Shown here one piece after another: positions 16,002-24,029 of a stretch of DNA of 64,000 bases (position 1 is its first letter; each line of letters begins with the position of its first letter). The notes below the pieces were generated by a model. The model was given only the letters and a program-made list of their open reading frames with translations. It had not been told where the DNA came from and made no database searches. The position numbers and the translations under genes are program-made. The stretch spans positions 248,001 to 312,000 of the forward strand of contig CAZYBO010000002.1 in the NCBI GenBank assembly GCA_964645205.1, written 5' to 3'. The DNA is from CAZYBO01 sp964645205 (GTDB lineage Bacteria; Pseudomonadota; Alphaproteobacteria; Rickettsiales; SXRF01).

Positions 16002-16511
16002 TTAGCGTGTGAGCGGCTTTGCGGGTATCGGGGGCAAGTTGGTTTGCGTGGCGTTGGTGGACGATACCGCATTGGTGACACCGGCATCCTGCAGGGACAT
16101 GCGCGTGTTCTGGAGAGCCTCATACGTATCCAATGCATGGTGCACTGCTTCACTTGGTTTCAGGGCAGGATCATAACGCGCCGTATCCACCATCATCTTA
16201 TGGATTTCAAAAACTTTTTCGCGCTTGAATAGAGTCCTGTCTTTATCTTCTTTCGACTGCGGATATTTATTATCCAATAGGGTAGCAAGATTTGCGGTGA
16301 GCACCTTACGGGCATGTTCTTCCTGCGTGATGTCGCCACGCTTTTCGGCGTCGAGTACGTCCTTGACGTTGCGGCGCATAGAAGTTTGCTTATACGCTTC
16401 GTCCGCGATGGAAAGCTCCCAGCTATTATCCATATCCGGAACGCCTGAAATCAAGTCTTTCTTAATGTGCCGCGCGGCGTCTTCTATCGCTTTGAAGGTG
16501 GGGGCTGCCAT
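16002..16511 (-). CDS. Uncharacterised 169-residue protein
   Basis: This is a soluble, highly charged and mostly helical protein with no signal peptide or membrane span. The middle (about residues 35-110) is rich in Lys, Asp and Glu. The tail after residue 140 is low-complexity Ser/Thr/Asn/Pro. No known domain was recognised. An AAGGAGT ribosome binding site lies just upstream of the ATG (complement of 16513-16520), which supports it as a real gene. The AT-rich gaps on both sides suggest independent transcription. Confidence 0.6.
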   Translation of the reverse strand: MAAPTFKAIEDAARHIKKDLISGVPDMDNSWELSIADEAYKQTSMRRNVKDVLDAEKRGDITQEEHARKVLTANLATLLDNKYPQSKEDKDRTLFKREKVFEIHKMMVDTARYDPALKPSEAVHHALDTYEALQNTRMSLQDAGVTNAVSSTNATQTNLPPIPAKPLTR

Positions 16512-16614
16512 AAAAACTCCTTAATTTACGTTTTTATATGGTAGCACAGGTACAAAAAGACAAATGTGAATCTTTAATGAAATAATTATGACAGAAAAAG
16601 CATATAAATAACAA

Positions 16615-17490
16615 TTATTTGTTATTTACCAACGCACTATACGCCCCCATCAGATCCTGCGTCATACGGCCGACCTGAAACGATTGCGTCCCGATCTGGC
16701 TGACGGGGGTGATTTCGGCGGCGGTGCCGGTGAGGAACACTTCGCTCACCTGTTTCAGCTCTTCCGGCTTGATGTGTCGCTCGACCACGTTGATGCCTTT
16801 GCCGCGTGCGATGTCCATTACGGTGCGGCGTGTGATGCCGTCTAAGAAACAATCCGGCGTGGGCGTGTGCAGCCCGCCTTCCATGACGAAGAACATGTTC
16901 GCGCCCGTGGCTTCGGCGATGAGGCCGCGATAGTCGAGCATCATCGCGTCGTCGAACCCTTCATTTTCGGCGGCATGTTTTGAGAGCGTGCAGATCATGT
17001 ACAGCCCTGCCGCCTTGCTCGCAGTCGGCGCGGTGTTCGGCGCAGGCCGCGCCCATTTCGACACTTGCAGGCGCAGGCCGCGCATCTTGGCTTCCTGCGT
17101 GAAATAGTTCGGCCATTCCCACGCGGCGATGGCGACGTGGATTTTCGTGGACTGCGCGGAAATCGCCATCATCTCGCTGCCGCGCCACGCCACCGGGCGC
17201 ACATAGCCGTTGGTGATGTTCTGCTTGGCGACAATCTCCTGCGTAGCCTTATCGAGTTCGGAGGCGGAATAAGGCAAATCAAAGCCCAGCAGCTTCGCCG
17301 ACGCGACCAGCCGTTCGCTATGCTCGCGCAGCTTGAACACCTTGCCGCTATAGACGCGCTCGCCTTCAAACACGCAGGAGCCGTAATGCAACCCGTGGGT
17401 GAGCACGTGCGTTTTTGCATCGCGCCACGGAACCAGCTTGCCGTTGTACCAGATATGACCGTCGCGGTCGTCGAAAGGTATCAGTGCCAT
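16615..17490 (-). CDS. ilvE: Branched-chain amino acid aminotransferase IlvE
   Basis: This 291-residue fold-type IV PLP enzyme interconverts Leu, Ile and Val with their 2-oxo acids. Features are THGLHYGSCVFEGERVY at about residues 30-46, YVRPVAWRG, the PLP lysine in TASKAAGLY at about 160, and EATGANMFFV and GITRRTVMDIA in the C-terminal domain, as in class IV aminotransferases. The length is standard. The stop codon lies inside a nine-bp AT-only perfect hairpin (16606-16627), which may be incidental. A REP-like palindrome separates it from the upstream pgeF. Confidence 0.95.
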   Translation of the reverse strand: MALIPFDDRDGHIWYNGKLVPWRDAKTHVLTHGLHYGSCVFEGERVYSGKVFKLREHSERLVASAKLLGFDLPYSASELDKATQEIVAKQNITNGYVRPVAWRGSEMMAISAQSTKIHVAIAAWEWPNYFTQEAKMRGLRLQVSKWARPAPNTAPTASKAAGLYMICTLSKHAAENEGFDDAMMLDYRGLIAEATGANMFFVMEGGLHTPTPDCFLDGITRRTVMDIARGKGINVVERHIKPEELKQVSEVFLTGTAAEITPVSQIGTQSFQVGRMTQDLMGAYSALVNNK

Positions 17491-17510
17491 AGTCGTCCTT
17501 AATATTTTTA

Positions 17511-17585
17511 TGTCATCCTGAGCGTAGCGAAGGATCTTCCTTCCTGCGTGTGGCGCTTAGATCCTTCACTGCGTTCAGGATGACA
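17511..17585. repeat. REP-like intergenic palindrome of the CATCCTGAGCG type
   Basis: Two 27-base arms (17511-17537 and 17559-17585) are near-complementary around a 21-base loop. The arm core GTCATCCTGAGCG...CGAAGGATCT is a well-known dispersed intergenic palindrome type in alphaproteobacteria and other groups. It lies in the 97-bp gap between pgeF and ilvE, both on the minus strand, and would fold into a long hairpin in a read-through transcript. Confidence 0.82.
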
Positions 17586-17587
17586 CA

Positions 17588-18349
17588 TTATTTTAGTGTG
17601 ATCGCCGAAACCTGCCGCCCGTATACGGTTTCTCCCTGCAAACAGGCGCGGCGGTAGCTGAAAAACGTATTTTCTTCCAAACACGTATCATGTGCAAGCA
17701 CATTTATCCGCCCGATACCGGCCGCCTGCAGACGCGATTGCGCGTAGGATTTCAGGTCGAACATGGAATGTCCCTCGCGGGAGGAAGGGGTGAAGTAGGC
17801 TTCGTTGCTTACGCTTTCTTCCAGAAAGCGCGCCCTGAACTCCTCGCCCACTTCGTAGGAGCAGTAAGCGATGGCGGGGCCGATGCTGGCGGCGATATTC
17901 GCGCGTTGCGCGCCAAGTGTTTCCATCGCTGCGATGGCCGATTCGACGACGCCGGAAATCGCGCCTTTCCACCCGGCATGCGCGGCGGCGATCACGCGCG
18001 CGGTTGCGTCGGCCATGAGGATGGGCAGGCAGTCTGCGGTCAGCACGCCGATGGCGATGCCGGGGGTGCGAGTGGCCAGCGCGTCGGCTTCGGGCGCGTT
18101 TTTCCATTCCCACGGTTCGCTGAGGATAACGGTGGTGGGGCTGTGAATCTGGTGCGCGGTGCACAAATTGTCCACGCCGAGCGCACGCGCGACATAGGCG
18201 CGGTTCTGCGCGACTTTGGCGAGATCGTCGCCGGAACCGAAGCCGCAATTGAGCGAGGCATAGGTGCCGGTGCTTACGCCGCCTTCGCGCGTGAAAAATC
18301 CGTGTTCGATACCGTCAAGCGAGGAGAGGGCGGGGCAGGTGACGCGCAT
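17588..18349 (-). CDS. pgeF: Purine nucleoside phosphorylase / laccase-domain protein PgeF (YfiH)
   Basis: This 253-residue member of the multi-copper-polyphenol-oxidoreductase-like YfiH family has the zinc-binding set CTAHQIHS, LTADCLPI and AHAGWKG (His-Cys-His) at about residues 62-141, and the conserved GPAIAYCSYEVG and FDLKSYA motifs. Family members are reported as purine nucleoside phosphorylases or adenosine deaminases and as peptidoglycan-editing factors. The activity here is inferred from the family. The start ATG lies one base after the midA stop, so pgeF is the last gene of the lgt-midA-pgeF run. Confidence 0.92.
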   Translation of the reverse strand: MRVTCPALSSLDGIEHGFFTREGGVSTGTYASLNCGFGSGDDLAKVAQNRAYVARALGVDNLCTAHQIHSPTTVILSEPWEWKNAPEADALATRTPGIAIGVLTADCLPILMADATARVIAAAHAGWKGAISGVVESAIAAMETLGAQRANIAASIGPAIAYCSYEVGEEFRARFLEESVSNEAYFTPSSREGHSMFDLKSYAQSRLQAAGIGRINVLAHDTCLEENTFFSYRRACLQGETVYGRQVSAITLK

Positions 18350-18350
18350 G

Positions 18351-19412
18351 TCAAAATCCTTCCGGCTTGCCGTATGCGGCGGGCACGATGCACAGCACCT
18401 TGAACAAATCCCCCATCATGTCCGGCGACACCAGCCGCTCGACGCCCGCGAGTATTTCCAGTTGCTGCGATTCTTCGGCGCGTTCGCACAGCGCCACCGC
18501 GCGCGGCACCGCGCCGAGCCTGCCTAAAAACATGCCCTGCGGGATGGCGCCGTACGTTTCCACTCCTTCCGTGGCGGCGACCTGCGCCAGCCGGTCGAAA
18601 TCGACATGGGCGGTGAGGTCGGCGCTGCCGGGGTCGGCGAGCGGGTCGTGATATTGGTGGTCTTTCATGGCCTGCCATGTGTCGCCGCGCGTGCCGCCGG
18701 TATAGCCGTAATCGACGATGAGCGCTGCGCCGCTAGAGCGTGCGATGTGGCGGCTGACCGCCTGCACGATCGCTTCCGACGCGCTGGAGCGTTCGCGTAT
18801 GTCGCCTTTCTTGCCTTCGGGGAAGGGCAGGGCGAGCGTTTTGACGGTGAGGCATAGCTCGCCATTTGCATCCAATCCGACGGCGCGTTCGTGCCAACCG
18901 TCATCGTCGCAGATGAATTGCTGGATGGGCAGCGCGTCGAAAAATTCGTTGGCGACCAGCAGCAGCGGTTTGTCCGGCAATTCTGCGACGGAGGCGTGCC
19001 ACTGGATCGCCGGGTGTTTGCCCGCTAGCGCTTTCCATTGCTTCTGCTGCAACGCCGGGCTGGTTTCCACCATATGCACGGAGAGCGCGTCATGGAAGCC
19101 GGGGATGTTGCGCGTGGCGCGGAGAATGTCGTTCATCAGCGTGCCGCGCCCCGGTCCCAGCTCGGCGAGCGCCGCCTGCGGCTTGCCCAGCTTGCGCCAT
19201 TGTTCGCACAGCCACAGCCCGGCCAGCTCGCCGAACACCTGGCTGATTTCCGGCGCGGTGGTGAAATCGCCCTGCGCGCCCAGCGGGTCTTTGCGCATGT
19301 AATAGCCGTATTCGGGATGCGACAGCGCGAGCGCCATGTAATCGGCCACCGACAGCGCGCCGTTTTGACGGATACGTTCGCGGATGAGCGTCAGGAGGGT
19401 TTCTTGCGGCAT
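18351..19412 (-). CDS. MidA/NDUFAF7-type SAM-dependent protein arginine methyltransferase
   Basis: This protein of about 353 residues has the SAM-binding ELGPGRGTLMNDILRA motif at about residues 84-99. EYGYYMRKDPLGAQGDFTTAPEISQVFGE near the N-terminus is diagnostic of the MidA/NDUFAF7 (DUF185) family, which in mitochondria methylates the complex I subunit NDUFS2. The ATG at 19410-19412 (MPQETLLTLIRERI) matches the family start and overlaps the end of lgt by 22 bases. The longer frame to 19514 lies inside lgt. A respiratory assembly role is inferred from the family. Confidence 0.9.
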   Translation of the reverse strand: MPQETLLTLIRERIRQNGALSVADYMALALSHPEYGYYMRKDPLGAQGDFTTAPEISQVFGELAGLWLCEQWRKLGKPQAALAELGPGRGTLMNDILRATRNIPGFHDALSVHMVETSPALQQKQWKALAGKHPAIQWHASVAELPDKPLLLVANEFFDALPIQQFICDDDGWHERAVGLDANGELCLTVKTLALPFPEGKKGDIRERSSASEAIVQAVSRHIARSSGAALIVDYGYTGGTRGDTWQAMKDHQYHDPLADPGSADLTAHVDFDRLAQVAATEGVETYGAIPQGMFLGRLGAVPRAVALCERAEESQQLEILAGVERLVSPDMMGDLFKVLCIVPAAYGKPEGF

Positions 19413-20176
19413 ATCAGGTACAGGCCACCGGCCAGCATCGGCAGCGACAGAAGCTGCCCCATTGTTGAAAAACCCAGCAGGAAGCCGATATGCGCATCCG
19501 GTTCGCGGAAACATTCAGCGATCATACGCGACAAACCGTAGCCAAGCAGAAACACGCCGCCGAGCAGACCGGGCTTATCGCGCGCGTTCGTATAACGCAT
19601 CATCGCATAGAGCACGGCAAACAGCACGATGCCTTCCATCGCCGCTTCGTAAAGCTGGCTGGGGTGGCGGGGCAGGCCGTCGCTGTTCGGGAATATCATG
19701 CCGATGGGGGCGTCCGTGGCGCGGCCATACAGCTCTGCGTTGATGAAATTCGCCACGCGCCCGAAAAACAGGCCGATCGGCGTCACCGCCGCGATGAGGT
19801 CGATCAACGAAAGGAAGCGTATTTTATATTTGCGGCAGAACAGCCAGAACGCGAGGATCACGCCCACCATACCGCCGTGGAACGACATGCCGCCTGCCCA
19901 TACCTGCAAAATCTGCGCCGGGTATTCGAGGTAATAGGCCGGTTTGTAAAACAGCACATAGCCCAGCCTGCCGCCGCCGATAATGCCGATCACCGCCCAC
20001 ACCATCATGTCGTCGATGGCTTTCTGCGAAAGATTCACAAGCGGCTTGCGCGCATGCTCCTTCTTCACCAGCCACCAGCCGATCACAATCCCGGCAAGGT
20101 ACGCCAGCGAATACCAGCGAATGGCCAGCGGGCCAAGCTGCAGTGCGATAGGGTCGATGTTAGGGTAGGTAAGCAT
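19391..20176 (-). CDS. lgt: Prolipoprotein diacylglyceryl transferase Lgt
   Basis: This 261-residue inner-membrane enzyme transfers diacylglycerol from phosphatidylglycerol to the lipobox Cys of prolipoproteins. The Lgt signature GRVANFINAELYGR (about residues 138-151) and the HGGMVG motif near 100 are present, together with seven hydrophobic spans and a C-terminal RKKPS. The length is normal. It is followed directly by midA, which starts within its last 22 bases. It would lipidate proteins such as the putative lipoprotein at 7097. Confidence 0.95.
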   Translation of the reverse strand: MLTYPNIDPIALQLGPLAIRWYSLAYLAGIVIGWWLVKKEHARKPLVNLSQKAIDDMMVWAVIGIIGGGRLGYVLFYKPAYYLEYPAQILQVWAGGMSFHGGMVGVILAFWLFCRKYKIRFLSLIDLIAAVTPIGLFFGRVANFINAELYGRATDAPIGMIFPNSDGLPRHPSQLYEAAMEGIVLFAVLYAMMRYTNARDKPGLLGGVFLLGYGLSRMIAECFREPDAHIGFLLGFSTMGQLLSLPMLAGGLYLICRKKPS

Positions 20177-20233
20177 TCCTTCGTGAATATCACCGTTGCG
20201 AGGATTTTGCCACGGGGGATTTAGCGCGTGCGA

Positions 20234-20659
20234 TCAGTATGCGTAGAGCGCCATCACCGCGAGATAGCGTCCGGTTTTCGCGAGCGCGACCAGCGCGATA
20301 AACGGCAGGAAGCGCATCCGCAGCACGCCCGCCATCACCGTCAGCGGATCGCCCACCACCGGCACCCACGACAGCAGCAGCGACCATTTTCCCCAGCGCG
20401 CAAACCACACCTGCGCGCGCGCCAGCGACGCCTTGCTCACCGGAAACCACCGCCGCCCCTCAAACCGCGCCAGCTCATGCCCCAGCCACCAGTTCAGCGC
20501 CGAGCCGAGCGTATTGCCCGCACTCGCCACCGCCAGCAACACCCACCCCGGATACCCTTCCGCCGCCAGCATCGCCAGAAACAACAACTCCGACTGAAAC
20601 GGCAACACCGACGCGGACAGGAACGCGACGGTGAAGAGCGTGGGGAGATTTAGGAGCAT
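20234..20659 (-). CDS. YqaA-type DedA-like membrane protein
   Basis: This 141-residue membrane protein has FLSASVLPFQSELLFLAML near the start, GNTLGSALNWWLGHELARF, and SWVPVVGDPLTVMAGVLRM followed by a final hydrophobic span. These are hallmarks of the small YqaA branch of the DedA/SNARE-associated (VTT) family. DedA relatives act in membrane lipid flipping and envelope homeostasis; this is inferred from the family. It is transcribed toward lgt with a 57-bp gap and marks the last clearly chromosomal gene before the element at 20.7 kb. Confidence 0.88.
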   Translation of the reverse strand: MLLNLPTLFTVAFLSASVLPFQSELLFLAMLAAEGYPGWVLLAVASAGNTLGSALNWWLGHELARFEGRRWFPVSKASLARAQVWFARWGKWSLLLSWVPVVGDPLTVMAGVLRMRFLPFIALVALAKTGRYLAVMALYAY

Positions 20660-20877
20660 GGGCTGTTGATAGACTATTCAAATGAAATCTACAAATCATG
20701 TGAAAATAGCGGTGCAAACGATTTGTAGAAACGAATGCAGGCTAATTTCGTTTCAGATGGCGGTGTGTGGTTCTATGACGAACCGACGAAAAATACAACG
20801 TGCATTGATAATCAACCATAATCTGGACTGAAAAAAGTCGAAATGGCGATACTATCCCCGCATCGTTCCAGCGCCTA
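20660..20877. other. Intergenic boundary with inverted repeats; candidate element end
   Basis: No clear gene is present. CTACAAATC at 20689-20697 and GATTTGTAG at 20720-20728 are perfect nine-bp inverted repeats around a 22-base spacer. Just beyond, GAAACGAAT (20728-20736) and TTTCGTTTC (20746-20754) are a second near-inverted pair. A 28-codon frame (20735-20821, ending CIDNQP) looks protein-like but lacks a ribosome binding site and may be a remnant. The block separates yqaA from the regulator-recombinase module, so it may hold the left attachment site. Confidence 0.4.
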
Positions 20878-21477
20878 CTACACCAATTCATACCAGCGAT
20901 AGCCGCCGTGCTTTGTAGAAGAAATCAGATTCGCTTCCTGTAGAGCTTTCACATCGCGTCCTGCTGTTTTGGCATGGACATGCCAGGTATCCACCAGATC
21001 CTCCGCGCGCATCTTATACCCCTGCTGCAGCTGCCCCAAAAACCATAGCTGACGCTGGTTCAATTGGACAGCCTTATGCGCATCAAGCCTGACCCGAATC
21101 AGGACAAACTTGTCCTTTTCCATCGACAATTTATTCCACTTTTCCCACCGCTCATCCAATCGGGAGCGCATAGTTTCGACCAGGCGCGCGCCGACTGCCT
21201 GGCGCCATACGACGCCCATGCCCATCAGCTCGCACACGGCCTGAAGTACTTCCGGGTAATGGGATGCCAAAGTCAGCAAATGCCTGGATTTTGGCGCGTA
21301 TTGGCCTTTGTACCATTTGCTGGCCGTCTTGGCCGGAATGCCGGTTACCGCTTCGATATGCTTGAGTGCGGCGCTGATGTTGGCGTGCTCCTGGCGGAGC
21401 GCCGTCGCAACGGCTTTTGCGATCATCTGGTCGGAAATAATGCAAGGAAAGTAATGGTCTTTTTTCGTGGTGGGCAT
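20878..21477 (-). CDS. Two-domain HTH DNA-binding regulator (unrecognised family)
   Basis: This 199-residue protein has an N-terminal helix-turn-helix (about residues 20-75: ALKHIEAVTGIPAKTASKWYKGQYAPKS), in which the TASKWYKG recognition-helix pattern resembles XRE-type proteins. A C-terminal winged-helix-like part follows (about 140-199: LNQRQLWFLGQLQQG to GRDVKALQEANLIS). It is divergent from the serine recombinase gene, and its start lies 12 bases from a perfect 17-bp palindrome, an arrangement typical of an autorepressor controlling an element's recombinase. GGGAGCC precedes the ATG. No named family was recognised, so the regulatory role is inferred. Confidence 0.65.
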   Translation of the reverse strand: MPTTKKDHYFPCIISDQMIAKAVATALRQEHANISAALKHIEAVTGIPAKTASKWYKGQYAPKSRHLLTLASHYPEVLQAVCELMGMGVVWRQAVGARLVETMRSRLDERWEKWNKLSMEKDKFVLIRVRLDAHKAVQLNQRQLWFLGQLQQGYKMRAEDLVDTWHVHAKTAGRDVKALQEANLISSTKHGGYRWYELV

Positions 21478-21488
21478 TGTTTGGCTCC

Positions 21489-21505
21489 CTTGTTAAGTTA
21501 ACAAG
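21489..21505. promoter_or_regulatory. Perfect 17-bp palindrome, likely operator
   Basis: CTTGTTAA-G-TTAACAAG is an exact 8-1-8 palindrome in the 87-bp gap between the divergent HTH regulator (starts 21477) and the serine recombinase (starts 21565). Its position 12 bases upstream of the regulator's start codon fits autoregulation. No other operator candidate is visible in this gap. Confidence 0.65.
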
Positions 21506-21564
21506 AGAGCATTTGAGCTTAATCTTCAGGCGACTGAGGAAGGTTTTAATAGTGGAAAAAGAAC

Positions 21565-23136
21565 GTGAAAACACCGCATCCCCCGCAGGGCACAAACGAA
21601 CAGAATAAGAACCCGCCCCGCAAGGCAGCGATGTATGTCCGGATGTCGACCGACCATCAGAAATATTCCACCGAGAACCAGGCGGATGCCATCCGGGAAT
21701 ATGCCGTGCGGCATGACCTGGAAATCATCGAAACCTATGCCGACGCCGGAAAAAGCGGCCTGTCACTGGATGGGCGGGATGCCCTGAAACGTCTGATTGA
21801 TGACGTGCAGGCGGGAAATGCATTGTTCACCATCATTCTGGTATTGGACGTCACGCGCTGGGGACGCTTCCAGGATGCCGATGAAAGCGCCTATTACGAA
21901 TATATCTGCCGCCGCGCCGGGATCGACGTGCAATATGTCGCCGAGCAATTCGAGAATGACGGCAGTCCGGTTTCCACCATCGTCAAAGGCGTGAAACGCG
22001 CCATGGCGGGAGAATACAGCCGGGAATTATCCTGCAAGGTTTTCGCCGGGCAGTGTCGGTTGATTGAACTCGGTTACCGCCAGGGCGGGCCGGCTGGTTA
22101 CGGCTTGCGCCGTGTGCTGATCGATGAGCGCGGCGAGCGCAAGGCGGAGCTGAAACGTGGCGAACATAAGAGCCTCCAGACCGACCGTGTGATCCTCGTG
22201 CCGGGGCCGGAGGAAGAAGTGGAAACAGTGCGCTGGATGTACCGAGCCTTCACCGAACAGGGCATGCAGGAAAGCCGCATTGCCACTATCCTTAATCAGC
22301 GAGGCGTGATGACCGACCTGGCACGCCCATGGACGCGCGGCACGGTGCATGAAGTGCTGACCAATGAGAAATACATCGGCAACAACATTTTCAATCGCAC
22401 ATCCTTCAAGCTGAAAAAACGTCGTGTGGTGAATGCGCCGGATATATGGGTTCGCGCCGATGGCGTATTCGAGGCAGTGATCGAGCCGAGCTATTTCTAC
22501 ACGGCGCAGGGAATCATCCGTGAGCGGTGCCGGAAATTCAGCGATGAGGAAATGCTGGATAAGCTGCGCAAGCTGCATGTGCAGCACGGATGGTTGTCAG
22601 GCATTATCATCAACGAATCGGAAGACATGCCGTCCAGCAGCGTTTATGCGCACCGGTTCGGCAGCCTGATCCGCGCCTATCAGCTGATCGGCTACGCGCC
22701 CGACCGGGATTACCGTTACATCGAAATCAACCGCGAGCTGCGCAAGATGCACAGCAAGGTTATCGAGGACACGATCCAGAAAATAGAAAGCCTGGGCGGC
22801 AAGGTCAGGCAGGAAAGCTCCTCCGATCTGCTGATCATTAATGAAGAGCTGCGCGCCTCGGCGGTGATCTGCCGGTGCCATAAGACGCAGGCCGGTGGTC
22901 AACGATGGAATATCCGGCTCGATAGCAGCCTTCTTCCCGACATCACCATTGCTATCCGCATGGACAGCAACAATGAAAAGCCGCTTGATTATTACCTGCT
23001 TCCCGCCCTCGACATTGAGAACCCTAAGCTCCGGCTTCTCGAAAATAACGGCCTGGCGCTCGATACATACCGATTCGACGACCTGGAACTTTTCTTTCTG
23101 CTGACAGAAAGAGTGCCGATATGGGAGGCTGCATGA
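21565..23136 (+). CDS. Large serine recombinase (resolvase/invertase family)
   Basis: This 523-residue protein has an N-terminal resolvase domain with the nucleophile Ser28 in MYVRMSTDHQ, TENQ, and the LDVTRWGRF motif that carries catalytic residues. A recombinase domain follows (about 195-300: GPAGYGLRR to VLTNEKYIGNNIFNR). The C-terminal third lacks the usual zinc-ribbon cysteine pattern and is unusual. Large serine recombinases catalyse site-specific integration and excision. The start is GTG at 21565; the ATG at 21631 would remove 22 residues but keep the Ser. Its stop overlaps the next gene's ATG by four bases, so it is co-translated with the ParB-like pair. Confidence 0.9.
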   Translation: MKTPHPPQGTNEQNKNPPRKAAMYVRMSTDHQKYSTENQADAIREYAVRHDLEIIETYADAGKSGLSLDGRDALKRLIDDVQAGNALFTIILVLDVTRWGRFQDADESAYYEYICRRAGIDVQYVAEQFENDGSPVSTIVKGVKRAMAGEYSRELSCKVFAGQCRLIELGYRQGGPAGYGLRRVLIDERGERKAELKRGEHKSLQTDRVILVPGPEEEVETVRWMYRAFTEQGMQESRIATILNQRGVMTDLARPWTRGTVHEVLTNEKYIGNNIFNRTSFKLKKRRVVNAPDIWVRADGVFEAVIEPSYFYTAQGIIRERCRKFSDEEMLDKLRKLHVQHGWLSGIIINESEDMPSSSVYAHRFGSLIRAYQLIGYAPDRDYRYIEINRELRKMHSKVIEDTIQKIESLGGKVRQESSSDLLIINEELRASAVICRCHKTQAGGQRWNIRLDSSLLPDITIAIRMDSNNEKPLDYYLLPALDIENPKLRLLENNGLALDTYRFDDLELFFLLTERVPIWEAA

Positions 23137-24026
23137 AGCAAGGTAACGCATCCATCAAGACCATTCCGGTCGACAGCATCAACATCCTCAATCCGCGCGT
23201 CCGGAACGCAAAGATATTCGAGGGAATTGTCAACAACATCACGCAGGTCGGGCTGAAACGCCCGATCACCGTAACGCCATGCCGCTCCGGCGCCGACGGT
23301 AAGGAATATGATCTGGTATGCGGTCAGGGACGGCTGGAAGCCTTCATCGCCTGCGGGCAGACGATGATCCCCGCCATGGTGATCGACGCCAGCGAGGAAC
23401 AGGCACTGATCATGAGCCTGGTGGAGAATGTCGCCCGCCGCAAGCACAAGCCGATGGAACTGCTGCAGGGCGTCGAGATTCTGCGCAGCCAGGGATATGA
23501 TGCCAAGACCATCGCTACCAAGATCGGCCATAAATTCGAATACATCAACGGCGTCATGCGCCTGCTGGAACATGGCGAGGAACGGCTGGTGTCGGCGGTC
23601 GAAGCCGGGCATATCCCCATTACCCTTGCCATTGACGTGGCTATGTCGCCGCAGGACGAGCAGAAAGCCATTCAGGAAGCCTATGAAAACAAGCAGCTCA
23701 GCGGCCAGAAGCTCATGGCGGCGCGGCGGCTGTTTGAAACCCGTAGGCGTTATGGCAAGGAACTCTACGGCCCCAAGAAATACCGGGCGCAGCCGCGAAA
23801 TGACGAGGTTACAGCGCGGGAAATCTTAAAGGCATATAAACGCGAGGTGGAAAGAAAACGCCTACTGGCGCGCAAAGCCGATGTGGTGAATACCCGCCTG
23901 CTTTTTCTGGTCGAGGCGATGCGCTGCCTGATGCAGGAAGACCATTTTACCACGCTGCTGCGCGCCGAAGAATTGGAAACCATGCCATCGCAACTGGCCG
24001 GTCTGTTAACGGCGAAGGGAGGCTGA
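23133..24026 (+). CDS. ParB/RepB-like partition-family protein 1
   Basis: This 297-residue protein has a ParB N-terminal domain: IPVDSINILNPRVRN, then DLVCGQGRLEAFIACGQ (the GxxR nucleotide-binding box) and VENVARRKHKPMELLQG. A helix-turn-helix (SQGYDAKTIATKIGHKFEYINGVMRLL, about 115-145) and a RepB-like C-terminal part follow. The ATG at 23133 sits in an ATGA overlap with the recombinase stop and has GGAGG six bases upstream; the earlier in-frame start at 23121 is less likely. ParB-domain proteins bind CTP and DNA. Without a ParA partner here, classical partition is not obvious. Confidence 0.85.
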   Translation: MKQGNASIKTIPVDSINILNPRVRNAKIFEGIVNNITQVGLKRPITVTPCRSGADGKEYDLVCGQGRLEAFIACGQTMIPAMVIDASEEQALIMSLVENVARRKHKPMELLQGVEILRSQGYDAKTIATKIGHKFEYINGVMRLLEHGEERLVSAVEAGHIPITLAIDVAMSPQDEQKAIQEAYENKQLSGQKLMAARRLFETRRRYGKELYGPKKYRAQPRNDEVTAREILKAYKREVERKRLLARKADVVNTRLLFLVEAMRCLMQEDHFTTLLRAEELETMPSQLAGLLTAKGG

Positions 24027-24029
24027 GGC

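Noticed and set aside
16606..16627. Perfect AT-only hairpin at the end of ilvE as a terminator
   Set aside because: The stem is only A/T pairs and no T-run follows outside the stem, so it is a weak terminator at best.
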